Part shown: positions 40,448 through 52,605 of the stretch, one piece after another
How positions within the stretch are numbered: position 1 is the first letter of the stretch
Layout of the letters: every line of letters starts with the position of its first letter
Source: Lycocorax pyrrhopterus obiensis
Taxonomy: Eukaryota; Chordata; Aves; Passeriformes; Paradisaeidae
NCBI GenBank assembly: GCA_014706295.1
Contig: JACSVZ010000011.1
Span: 8,911,163-8,975,162, forward strand
Reading direction: 5' to 3'
DNA length: 64,000 nucleotides
Program-made: the position numbers and the translations under genes
Notes under the pieces: model-generated
What the model was told of the DNA's origin: nothing
What the model saw: the letters and a program-made list of their open reading frames with translations, nothing else
Databases searched by the model: none

Positions 40448-43400
40448 AACAAATCAATCTGAAGATTGAGTGTAATACAAAGGAAAATGAGGCCAAAAGA
40501 GCATTCAAGAAATAATTAGGTGGTGATAGCAGTTTAAACTTTATCATTCAAAGTTTTCAACTAGCAGTTAGAAGAGGGACACAGAACATAGTACCAGACT
40601 TGTTCTGTGATACGTTGGCAACACATTGATGCACAGACCCTGGTGACACCCAGGGCATATCTTTTACTCAGCTCAAATTAATTTTAAAAGGTGAATCTTG
40701 GAGGAGTACGCAACTCAGTCCTTTAGACAAAGTTGTTTAGACAACTGATACATTGTGTGTTTCATGTAGAGAAGGGGGCTGGGGAACTAAACATGGATCC
40801 TGGCAGTCATCTGAAGGTTTTTAACGTCAGAATTAGTATTTAGATTTACTTTTCCAATCCTAGAACACCATTAGCTTAAAATAAGCATCGAATGCTATCA
40901 CATACAGGAAGGAGCAACAAAATCTGGCCCTGTGGCGCTGTGCAACAACTCAGTAAATCTGGCCCTACTTAAATTTCGGTGGCCACCAACAGTGTGAAGT
41001 ATTGCTCAGTGGGAGAAAACAAGGCAAATCCAGTCCAGAGTAACCCACCCATTTTAATTAAAACAAGAATGGAATTAAAGGTTGCTCTAGGCAATAATGG
41101 TAAAGTTGAATTAACATCAATATGGGAAATCTTCCATTTATCATCCTGGAACAATCACATTTGAGCATATTTATAATTTCTAAACATTTCTAAATTCAAC
41201 AGTCTTAAATAAACACGAAGAACAGAAAGTTTCATGTTGGATGACTAAAATGGCCTGCTTCAGCTCAGTTGCACAACATGCTATTCATTGACTTTGGGGC
41301 AGAGAGACTTCACCCAGGAGCTCAGACTGCCTCAAACACCATCCAGTGGTTCGTGGAGTTATTACAGGACAGCCCCCGCTCCTTCTGCATTACTCTCCCT
41401 GTACAGGAAAAGTAGCTACAAGTATTTCAGAAAACTGGACACGCAGGAAGGCAACTCCACCACAGCCAAAGGGGAAAACAGCTAAAACAGAAACCTAAGG
41501 ATACTGGGATGTAAAAACAGATATGAGTAAAAACAAACCCCAGAAACTACAGCTGCCATTTTATAGCTGACTTGCAATAAATGGCCTTCAACAACCTGAG
41601 CTAATGAATCACTTTCTACAATGAGACAATAAAAGTGGCTTCTGTGGCACAACTATGATCACTGCACTGACTGGAGCATGAAATTTATATTTTAAAATTA
41701 CATACCATGTAATTCACATACTCTTTGCATTTTAGCCCTGTGATGTCCCTCAGAGAGCAATGTTCAGCACCACCTCATCTGCCTCTGCAAAAGCCCAGCT
41801 CTTCTCCATGAATCCCAACCAGGCTCACACATCCTACACACACTGAAAGACAAGATTAAGCAGCCCTAACTAAAAGGAAGGAAGGCAACATAGCTGCTCT
41901 GTTAAGAAACAGACAAGTTGTTGATTTCTTTCTAGACAACCACTTTTTTGCATCATTTGGAGAAAAGATTCCTAGGAATTACAATGTCATTGACTGTCCT
42001 ATTGTAATGCAGTCACACAAGAGACGCTGTTCTTTCCCTCCCTTCTCTGCCATCTCAAAGAGCCTTGTTTTGCTATCACACTTTCGTAAGACACTTCACA
42101 AACATACTACTTGACTACAGTGCTGTATTTTACAGAAAATTGTAAAGGAAAACAAACTGGTTTATAAGACAGCACCCTAAAACCTCCCTTTTTTCTTGAC
42201 TTCACCCTCATTTCCAAAACATTAATGTAATTGTCTTTCACATGTTTAACATTGCTTCTACCCATACACTTCAAAACATAGAAAGGCTTCACTTAGGAGG
42301 GCCCTCTGTCGATCAGGTGCAAACACCTGCTCCACTCAAGGCACACAAAGCATCCTATACAGATATATATTTTGGCTCAGGTTCTCAGTTATGTCTGACT
42401 TCGGTGATAATGTCCTAGTTTGCATTTTACTGCACACTTGGTCCTTTGCATAAGTCACTACAATTCCCTTGGCAGGAAGTTGTGGCCATTACTTGATCAC
42501 ATGGAAAACTGAGGCAGAGAATTTGAATGCATCTCTGTTTATCCATCTGGTAATCACCATTAAGATCTCAAGCACTGAGGTGGGTGGGATGTTCTCATCA
42601 AAGTACACACACCATTATTCCTAACTCCTGTATTAGGCAGGCTGCTAGTGGAGGAAATAAATTCACTTAATATCTAAGAAAAAATGAATCAGAAAATGTT
42701 ATTTCAGAATTTGAGAGATGCATTTCCAAACATAAAACTCAGGTGTTTTTTAACTGTGTTTGCATTTCACTATCTTGGGCCTGGAATATTCTCACAGCTG
42801 CAAAATAATTAATCTAAATAATTATTAAAAGGAAGGGCAGCATATCATTTTAAGTCCCTAGAATTGTTGTTAAAGAAGAGAAACCAGAAATATAAGAACC
42901 TGAGAAGCAAACAAGCTTTATAAAAAGAATTCATACCTATAAGGCTCTTATTTGCCAGGAGCTCACACATCCATCTCAGTTGCCAACGCACAGGAAGCAT
43001 GCCAGTGACCCTAACGGGAATGCTTATCTTAACAAAATGACCTCGTACCCAGTGGAGGCTTAGAAACAGCCAACACAGCTCATGAGATCCAAGCAACCTG
43101 ACAGAATAACCTCTCACTTATGCAAGTAACGAAACGGGGTTATGTCAACACCATTGTCTTGAATTTAATGCACCATAATTCACATACTGGAAAGTCTTCA
43201 TGGGATAAATCGTATTTTTAAGAGTAGTTATTCTTTTGTTTACATATATGCACCCATAGAGAAAAAAGGGTGTGAATCCAAGAACTAAGAAGCGTTCTCC
43301 AGTGAATAGTTGTGTTGCTAACAGGGATCTGAGAGGGTTTCTCCGTGTAGGGCTGTGAGGAGAGACATGCAGAGGAGGGGATCCTCACACCCTGATGGCT

Positions 43401-44460
43401 GGCACACCTCAGGGCAGGCACATGGCAGAGGGAATGTCCGGGTACCTCTGGCACAGTACCAGAGGTATCCTCAGATCCCCTCTGCTCCAGCCAGACTGGG
43501 CTCTGCCCAGCCACAAGGCCATGGCAGAGGAGAGGGTGCCAGAGCTGCCCAAAACATAACACCAGGGAATATGTTTTGTTTCAAAGCCAGGTGACAGCAT
43601 AACCTTTACAAGAGGAGAGAGAAAAAGAAGCACAAGTGACTAATTCAATAAATAGAGAGTTATAGCCTTCACTTTTACATCAGCAGCACTTGACAGCCGA
43701 TAACTTCTTCATTCCCCAAGCCTCAAAATTGGTAAGAGTAGTCGACAAGAACATATAGGTTATTCACATCTCAAATTGCAACAAAGTAATCAGTTACACC
43801 ATCAACAACAATAAACTAGTCAGCTGTATTGAAGTTAAATATTCCATTGGAGCAAATACATACATCTAACAGCTGGTAAGTCATACTGGCGCAGCTTCAG
43901 GAAGAAATCATTGCATTGTTTGTTTACATTTTAGCTGATTTCTAAGCCTACAGCAATATGATTTCTTTTTAACGGGAAGATAAGATTATACAAAGGTTAC
44001 TTGGTTTCAAATTACCATTATCCTACATGAATATGATGCTACGGTGTAGTTTCCTCTGCTGCTATAAGTTATCTATAAGCATTATGCAGTATTCCATTTT
44101 ATTCACCCACTTCCATGCTTCCAAAATCTACTGGGTATGCTTTCAGGTTAGGAGTATGAAAATCCTAGTCAGTATGGTTGAAAACATGGGTGCAAATGAG
44201 TGACTCTACATTGGTGCTTTATCTAATTCAATAGGACTGTTTTGTGTGCTTCACAGGTTGGTAATATTTTCTTCACACAGACAACAGTATAAACACTTTG
44301 GTGTTTAGTTTGGTAGCCTAAACAGTCCCTTCCTACACTGAAAAATCTTGCAGCAACTCCTTAAAAAAGCTGAAATAAACATAAGATACTGGGCAATAGT
44401 GGTGGCTAATGGTGTACGGACTTCACCGAATGCTCTGGCTTTTGATAGTGCAAGAGCAGG

Positions 44461-44563
44461 TCATATGAAACATATATAAATAGTGCAGTGGTGCCTGCAT
44501 GAGATGAACAAAGATTTGTCAAAGCTCTCAACAGTCCAAATGAGTACAGCTCATCGGTGGTAC
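44461..44563 (+). repeat. Diverged repeat copy A, paired with 46,100-46,194
   Basis: This copy shares TCATATGAAACATAT, a TTTGTCAAAG(C/T)TCTCAACA block, AATGAGTA(C/G)AGCT and a closing GGTAC/GCTAC with the second copy 1.64 kb away, in the same order and orientation. A carries about 8-9 extra bases in the middle. I do not recognise the family. It could be an ancient transposable element present twice, or a local duplication. Confidence 0.7.
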
Positions 44564-44795
44564 AGTATAAACACTCCTGTATTCCAGGTTTCACACCAGC
44601 ATTTATGTACTAGTGACCTACACTGCAAAGCAGCACAGCAAGGGCAAGGGATCCCATCAGGACTTCTGCAATCCACTGAGCTCCAGAAAGGAGTCTGATT
44701 ACTTTCATAATTATATCAAGGAATCAGGTGTTGCAGCCACTGAGACATGACTCTTCTCTTGCTTACATCTGATTTAAACCAGTACAAATATTAGG

Positions 44796-45006
44796 GGAAT
44801 CAGGGCTCCAGATTCCGTTCTTATTTCTGTGACCAAGTCACTGCTGTATTTGGGCAAACTGCTTAACTAATCCTCACTAGCAAAGTCCCTTTCTTTGCTA
44901 AGGAGATCAAATGATATCTATCTACTTTAAAGGAACTAATGTTGTCCAATACTTGCATTTATGGAATATTTTGAGAGTCCTAAATAAATGGTGCTATTGA
45001 AATAAA
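44796..45006 (+). mobile_element. MIR-like ancient SINE remnant
   Basis: The order of motifs matches the MIR core and tail: CTGTGACCAAGTCACTG and TTGGGCAAACTGCTTAACTA, then AGATCAAATGATATCTA, then TTTTGAGAGTCCTAAATAAA followed by TGGTGCTATTGAAA. The match is read by eye and is diverged, with small indels, as expected for an amniote-age repeat. The exact subfamily is not determined. Confidence 0.5.
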
Positions 45007-45382
45007 AAGCAATATCACCCCCTTTTGTCTTAAGCAGCAAGCCAGCGTGTAGGGAACTCTCTTTCCATTAGACGAAATTGATGATAAAGTCAGCTCCTTC
45101 CCTGGCACAAACAAAATGCTGTTTCCCTGAACACAAGAGGAACTAGACAGCTGGAGATGGTTTCTTTTCTCTTAATTCTAAGCTTTCTTTTCTCAACATT
45201 TAACTTAAAAAGCTTTGACACTTTTCTCAAGTAAAGCCTACTAGTGTTCATGTGGTTCCGACTGATGTTTTTTTACTGCTTTTCCTCTCTCCTTACAAGC
45301 TGTTTTTCTTGCATCATTCCATCAAACACTTGTGCTAAAGTAATACTCTACAAAGCCGCTCTGTCTGCACAGCCGGGAGGCC

Positions 45383-45417
45383 TCACGTGTGTCTTTGTTT
45401 TGGGCAGCGTCACGTGT
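45383..45417 (+). promoter_or_regulatory. Paired TCACGTGT E-boxes
   Basis: Two identical octamers TCACGTGT, each containing palindromic CACGTG, at 45,383-45,390 and 45,410-45,417 (27-bp spacing). CACGTG is bound by bHLH factors such as USF, MYC/MAX and CLOCK/BMAL1. CpG-containing E-boxes are sparse in this AT-rich region, so a pair is notable. Function is unproven. Confidence 0.35.
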
Positions 45418-46099
45418 AGGTGGCTTGGTGAAGGCTCCCACTGCTTCAGGTACCTGGCTCAACAAAGGGGCTTAATGACTTCTCGCTTTTTGAAACGGGG
45501 GACATTGCCAAAGGCGCCAGTTTCAACCTACAGCAGCATTATCAGCAACGCAATCAATTACTAATAACAGCTACACAAAGGCAAACATTTCCTGGATATT
45601 CTTAAGTGAGTCTTTAATTCCCTTTTTTCCTCTTTTACAGACATTTCATGTGTTCTGAATGCTACACTGATGTTCCCAGAAGTTCTCATCCTGAGTTACA
45701 TCCAGTATGGTAAAGCCAGCTGAAAATACTCTTTTGTACATGTTCAGCTAATGCAGTATTTTGGGCATGGTTATAGGTTAATCTGCTTTTTAACACAACA
45801 GCTTTGACAACAGCATCTCCTGCTACAATTATAAAAGTGTAAATGTGCTTTGACAAGGATGGCTTTACCCTCCACAGGGATACCTTTCTACTGGCAAAGA
45901 ACTTCATTGATTACCTGTCTATGTACAGTTAAAGAAATGAAAATATGATATACTGCTATCAGCAGCAGCTCAGGTATATCTAATGATACATTCTGTTTTA
46001 CTCTTACTGAACCAAATTATCTACTTTCCTTTTTTTTTTTCCTTCCCACCCAGGACTTCAATATATATTAAAAAAAAAGTAGACTTTTACTTTTGCAGT

Positions 46100-46194
46100 T
46101 CATATGAAACATATTTAAACAGTACCTCCAAGAGATTAGCAAACATTTGTCAAAGTTCTCAACACTCACAATGAGTAGAGCTTATTAGTGCTAC
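46100..46194 (+). repeat. Diverged repeat copy B, paired with 44,461-44,563
   Basis: Collinear with copy A over about 95 bases, with an internal deletion relative to A and scattered substitutions. It follows an A-rich tract (46,070-46,079). There is no coding potential in either copy. Confidence 0.7.
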
Positions 46195-49100
46195 CTTTAA
46201 AACAGTTGTTTTATTTTATTTCACGATGAAACCTACTACAAATCCTTTTCAAGGGAAAGAAAAAAAAGTATCAAAGTAACTTGTTTTGTCTTCAGGGGGA
46301 ATTTTGCTCCTCTGCAAGAACAATCAGCACAATTAGATTCCTAATAAGACTGTGATATAATGTGGCATTGCTGTTGGACAGGTTTTCTAGTGACTTGTAC
46401 ATGAGATTTTTATTAAGTAAGAAAATAGGCAAATATGAAAACATCCTTAAGTTTTAGATCCCAAAGACAAGAAATACTTCCTTTAAGCAGGTGTGCCTTC
46501 CTGGGCAGCTGTTTAAGATTAGTAAATTACAAGCTCAGGATTTTATTCTTAAATATGGCTAAAGAATAAACTCTTTAGTCTGGCAAGTTGGAGTCAAACT
46601 GCCACAATGAGCACCTGTTGAGAAAGCCCATTATTTGAAGCTGGGGGTTCTGGGTGAAAAGATCACTGTGAATTAATTTTGATTGCTTCACAAAACTCTC
46701 CATAACAAATGGTCTCTGACAAGGGTATCAGGGGACTTCCATTTGAAGGAGAGAAAAAAAGATTTTGTTTCTAGGAAGGTAACATAATCTCTGCAGTGAC
46801 ATTAAAACACACCAGCGGCTGCACTGGCTTCAATCTCTCTTCTGAAACAGATTGTATTTGCTTAGGTTACCAGGTATTAGGTTTTGGGAAGGGAAAGAGG
46901 AACAAATGATTTCAAAATCTTATCTAAAAAGCTAGCTAAAAAGAATATGGCCAGAGATCCAAGAATCCTGAATTGTTAAGGCAGTTATTTGCTTACAAGT
47001 TTAATCACAGACACATATCAGGGTGTTCTGGATTGCTACATGCGTTGCCAAAAAGGAGGAGGAGGAGAAGAGAATAAATCAAAACAAAGGTTTTACAGTT
47101 GACTTAATAAATCAGCAGCTTTCTTATATGTGTTAACTCCAATAGTAAGTTAAAGTAAGGATAATAAGAATATCTGGTAAATGCTTCTCTTGCTTGGTAC
47201 ACAGGCTATTGAATGAAACACTGTCTCTCTGATAAGAAGTTTCCATCCAAAATATACAACAGCACTACCTGTCTGTCACCCCCTGATTAAATCACAGGCC
47301 AAGCTTACCATCTGTTTGTGCAAATGAAAAGTGTAATATTCCACCAACTACGCTGCATGACCACTTTTCTTAAGGGTTTCCTGCAAAGTGATTTTCAGTT
47401 CATCCAGGGCTTATTTTTAGAATAAAAAGAAACACCAGAAAGCACTATGCTTTTAGCTAATAATCATGATCCAGTTGACTTTATGCTTGATTTGTCAACT
47501 CTCAGCCATTAATTTTACATGAATTACAACTTCCGATTCCTTCAAAACTGACTGTAAAAACTATATCCATATGAAGATAATAAAATGCTCATAATGACTT
47601 CCTTTTTTATGTGTGTTCTGTTTTTAAGGCAACCTGAATTATATCATCATCAGGATATTAATTGCACCTACGCAAAAATTTGGATGTGTCTGGATTCATA
47701 TGGGTACCAGAGGCTTGTGTCTATGGTTAGCAAAATCACTGCAGCCATAATAAAGTCAGATTGTGGCCACATAGTCTGATAAATAAAGTCAGAGAAGAAT
47801 TCTGAGTAAATCAGATCCTGCACTTAGTTAATTCATGGTATAGATAGGAATCAGTCTGGTATTAGACCACCAGCCACATAATCTTTCCAACTTTTGCAGT
47901 ATCTCTGTTATACTACAGGGCACATGATGGCCACCTGAAGAAACAAATACTGATGCTCTTCTATTTCTTTCTAAAACCCAGACTGATATATTGTCATAAT
48001 CCCAGAACAGAGATATTAGAAGAAGTCTTCAACCAGTGGTGCATTGCTGTTGTAAATAAAACTGATTCTCTGACCTATTTGGAGTTGAAAGTAAACTCTG
48101 CATTGAAAAAATGTATGTCAGCTCCATTTACCTGCACCTGCCTTTGACAACAGCACGGTCCTGCAACCCTGCCCAGCTCCTGCCCTCCCAGAACCTTCCC
48201 AAAGATGGATGCACGAGGCAGGAACTGACTGCACAGACACTGTCTGGTATAAACTACTTCTATTTGAACAATTTGAGGGCTTCTTCCACCCAATTTTCTT
48301 TTCTACCCAACCTCAGCTATCCTATGTAACTCTTAAAATTATCATGTCTATCTCTTCAACCAATAGATTTAGTCTCTTGTTAATTCCATTGTTCATCTAA
48401 CCTAACACATGAAACAATGGGTAAAAGTGAAAAAAAATCCCATAGAAGTTGTTTTATCTTAAAAGGACAGAGGTAAAGATGAAATCTTTCTAATAATGCC
48501 CCTGTGATTCTATTATAGCACATTAAAAACATCACACACACAGAAAAGTATGAGCAGTGGGAAATATATAATATATCTCTTGCTTTCTTTCTTCACATCT
48601 CCAAAATAAACTGCAACCTTCCCATTTTGAAAAGTTCTTCCTTAAGTTAATAAAATCTGTCACTTTCCATAATGGTTGATTTGAAGAAAGTCCACAGGTG
48701 CAGTATTCTGTTGTTCACAGCTTGGGAAGTCAAGGCTTATAATAAAAAGCCCTCTGTGTTATGGTCCTCCTTCCCCATCAATTCACATCAAGTATTATTA
48801 GAATCATCTGCCACCTCAGTGGTGCTTCCTCTGTGCTCAAACTGCAGAAGCAACAATGACATTTTACTGCTCTGCAGGTGCTGCTGTGTGTGGTCACGGA
48901 CACAGAAGCGTGGCCTGCTATTGTTCTCCAGCAGCACTTTGATCTCAAACACAAAAAGCCACAGAGCTGCCTGCCCTATTCATTCTTATGCTGGGCTGAT
49001 ACCAAGCGCAGAGAGAAAGAAGAGGTGACAAGAGCTGGGCAATCCATAATATTTATTTCAACAAATGCTTCAAATCTTTTTAAACATCATAAGAACATGG

Positions 49101-51707
49101 CTCATTAAACTACAACAGCCTTGAAATTGTGTTATAAAACCACAAAACAAAAATCAATACTTCTGCTGAAAAGGAGGTAATGAAATATATCGAGTTTGTT
49201 GAAAAGTGGTTTGTATGAATCATAATATTATTATGTGCACATCGCTTCTGCTCCCAATACTTAAAGTTAACAAACTAGGGAGTGTTTTCTATCCCATCAC
49301 TTAAACAGGTGCTACAAGGCGGTATTTATCAGTTATTTTCCAGACTTGATCCTTCTGCCATAAATAATGCTGGGATACAGGAGGCTTAGTAAAAGATCAA
49401 TCCAATGCATATTTTCTACCTGAGCTTCAGCTGTTGTATTATTTCACAGTCTGATCAATACTGTGCTCCACAATAGAAGGGAAAAAGCCACAACATCACC
49501 TTGATGAGTCACTGTATGTTTATTGCTGAACCAGAAGGAGGTAACATTTCTGATTTCATAAAGACTAAATTTGGTTAGCAGCATTTGACCACTATTAAAT
49601 AGTTTAACTCTCCATTTCAAGTCTTTTGCAGTGACTTGTCCAGATTTTCAGCAGTTACATAAACTCTTCTGGAATCAACGCTCCCTCTGCTGAAACAAAA
49701 TCCTGTGAAGTATTATTTAGAACTCTCTCATTTATTTTAAACTGGGGCTATTGGTCTGCAAGTGAATTCAGGGAAATCTGGTACTTAAAAGTATTTTGAC
49801 ACTGACAAACAATAATGACATCAATATTTTTCTCAAGAAAAATCAACTGTAAACACATAGAAACAAGAAGAACAGAAGGAAGAAGAGACTGAATAGTAAC
49901 TAAACGAGACTAGCCAAAGGCTCAGCAGCTACTAATAGCCACTGTACTCTCACCCTGCTCAGAGATAAACCCCCAAATCTGCCAAACTCTGTTTGTAACA
50001 TAATCAGAAGAGAGCAAAAGTTTCCCATACTGATATTAATTCATTTAAAACGACAGTGCTATATCCACACCACTCTTTCAAGATTAAATAAAGAAGCAAA
50101 CTATATATCAAAAATCAGTTGATGGAGGGTGGAGGGAACTAAAAGCAGTTTTTAAGACTTGTGCAGAGTGCTTAGATTAATTATTTCCACCAAAAGAGAA
50201 AATGCATAATATTAAATAGAGTCCAACCTGGGCTCTGGGAAGAGAGGAATAAAACAGAGCATAACCTGAAACTTCTGTACATCTGATTTGCTGAAGAGAA
50301 ACAAGGTCCTCGATTTGGAAAAACTCATCCAAAACACTTCCATAGTCGCCACTGCTGTAGCCAAAACCTCTTTTGCACATCACTTCTTATACTGTGAACA
50401 TTAACAGGGCACATTGAGCCATTTACTGCACCTCAGTAATTTCAAAGTCTCCTGTACCAGAGATCTGTCCTCGTAAATGCATCTCCAACCCATCATTTTA
50501 GACAGTTATGGTGGCACTGGGAAGACTCGAGATGTCCACTCACCATGAGAGAACAAAAGCTTAGTTTTATACCCCAGCAGAAAAATCTTACTTCCTGCAG
50601 CCTGTGAGCTTCTAATCCCAGCTGGGGGATGGTTCTGCAGAAACTGAGGAAATGCCATCCTGTAAATGAACATCTCAACTTCCCTTTGGCATGCAAAATG
50701 AACTGGCTTCTCCAATTCCAGCAGGGAGTCTTTCCAAATTATGCTTTGATTTTACTCCTTAACAGGAGGAGGAGAAAAGGTGCTACAGCTGGTAGCTACT
50801 GATATTTAATCTTACATTTATTTTTACTTTATTGTTTTCTATAAATAATCTTGTCTTTCACCAGCTCTACCGCTGTTAGAACCTTTTCCAGTAACTGTCA
50901 ACATTACACAGAGCCTTAACCCCTACGAGAGAAAGAAAGAAATGAGGGGGTGGAAGACGAGAGACAACTACTAATCCTGAAGAGAGACGTATCACTTCAT
51001 CACAGGACTCCCTGCTACTTCAGAGCCTTCTACAGTAACCAGCTGTATAATAATTTCATTTGCTTAAGGTCTAATCTCCCCAGAATGTTGTTTGGAAATG
51101 CAGCAGCCTGGATTTGACCCTCCACAAAGAGCTAAGAGTGTACTGCCTCCATCCCCCCACAGCCACATCCCATGTCAGCTACGGGTACCTGACAACATCC
51201 TGGCTCCATCAGCACATTGCCCCCGCCACTTGTACGCATAAAAACCAACCACACAACAGACTAATTTATTTCCTTTGATAACATAAAAAAAAAAATCATT
51301 ACTTTTTGTGGGGAACCTGTTGTCCAGAAGGGCAGGAGGCAGTAAGATGATCTCAGTGTGTTTGTCTAGGATGTCGGCTGGTAACTGTCCACTGTCATGG
51401 GACTTGGGCCATGATTTTAAGTTACTTTGTGTCGACACATTTTAACAGCTTGATAATTAGACAGGGTAGCACTCTCCAAAAACCATGATTCTTTGGGATG
51501 GTTTAAATTGAGCATTATATAAATTGGAATAGCAAAATAAACCATTGAACAAGCTTCAAATTTAGGCCAAATTGCAAAAGAGGTGGGGGGCTAGGGAGTT
51601 GGAAATTGCTGGCCATATTTTTCTTGTTGTTAATGTTGTCAATAGCTAATTTTCAACTAAAAAGTAAGCAATTCAAGATGAGTAGTAGAGCATCAGAAAA
51701 TATTAGA
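46195..51707. other. Intergenic, no gene seen
   Basis: AT-rich with small purine-rich stretches (for example GAGAGAAAGAAAGAAATGAG near 50,930). No coding, RNA gene or recognised mobile element. Confidence 0.65.
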
Positions 51708-51789
51708 GACTTGCACCAAAGCCAGCAGCTGCAGAGGACTCCAATTTGCACAGTTGATTTCAGTGCACTCTCCACTACACCACAGTGGC
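51708..51789 (-). mobile_element. MIR-like SINE remnant, minus strand, short
   Basis: TTGCACCAAAGCCAGCAGCT followed by GACTCCAATTTGCACAG and TGCACTCTCCACTACACCAC resembles the reverse complement of the MIR 5' half, which ends in a 'ctctttccactacacca'-type block. It is diverged and no full element is left. Confidence 0.45.
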
Positions 51790-52488
51790 CACGAGCCCTT
51801 TCACATCACCCTGCCTCACACACTACTCTCAAACAAACCAGAAGGTCACTAAGGCAACAAGTCTGGCCCTAAACTGTCACACTGGATATTATCCAGCATT
51901 TTTCTTTTGATTAAATATGACCTTTACAATTCTGCTTACTCTTTCTTACCATTTTCTTCATATATGAGAAATATATAAAGAGAACTGATTACCTGAATCT
52001 GTTATCTGTGATAAATACCACCGAATTGGAAATCAACTCTGGGTACCTGTTTGCAAGGCAGCAGTGCAATCACTGTTTCCTTGTACTGTTCCCAAGAAAG
52101 GGACATCTTGACTACATGGAAAATTTTAAAAGATCGTGGCTACATCCAAAAGTTCAGCAAAAATACAGTATCTCTTGAGACCTTCTGCAAAATCTGATGA
52201 TTTGATCATACAAATACAGTGAAAATGTAAGTGTATATAATACAGGATTAACTTCTGAACTTCATCTAATAAGTGACAAATAACATACTGAGGTACCAGC
52301 AGAGCACTTCCAGATGTTCCAGTAGATGCTGAAATGCAAAATAGCTGTGTGTTGGCTATTTTATAACCATTTATGTTCCCAGAGAGTAGCCATGTACGAT
52401 ATACACACACTGTAAAAGACCAGTGAGAACAGTTTCCTATCTAAATACCCAAAATAAGCAAAAATTAAACATAAGGAACTGTTGTTAG

Positions 52489-52605
52489 AGTCATTTTACA
52501 AAACACATCAGGAGATTGGATCAACTGGCTGAGGTCACACATGCCCAGAACCAGAGATTAAACTTACGTTTTCTAAATTATCCCCTTGCATTTTAACCAC
52601 AAGCA
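52489..52605 (-). mobile_element. MIR-like SINE remnant, minus strand
   Basis: The plus strand shows TCATTTTACAAAACACATCA, CTGGCTGAGGTCACACATGC and CCAGAACCAGAGATTAAAC, the reverse-complement layout of the MIR core (lower counts, gap, 'aaggtcacacagc', 'agagccgggattcgaac'). It is diverged but in the right order. Confidence 0.5.

Larger units (their letters stand above)
34176..44460. other. Intergenic, no gene seen
   Basis: Short frames without families. A moderately GC-rich segment at 43,330-43,560 contains an imperfect inverted repeat GGTACCTCTGG/CCAGAGGTATCC (43,441-43,470). At 42,495-42,530, GGAAAACTGAGGCAGAGAA hints at a MIR scrap but is too short to annotate. Confidence 0.6.
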
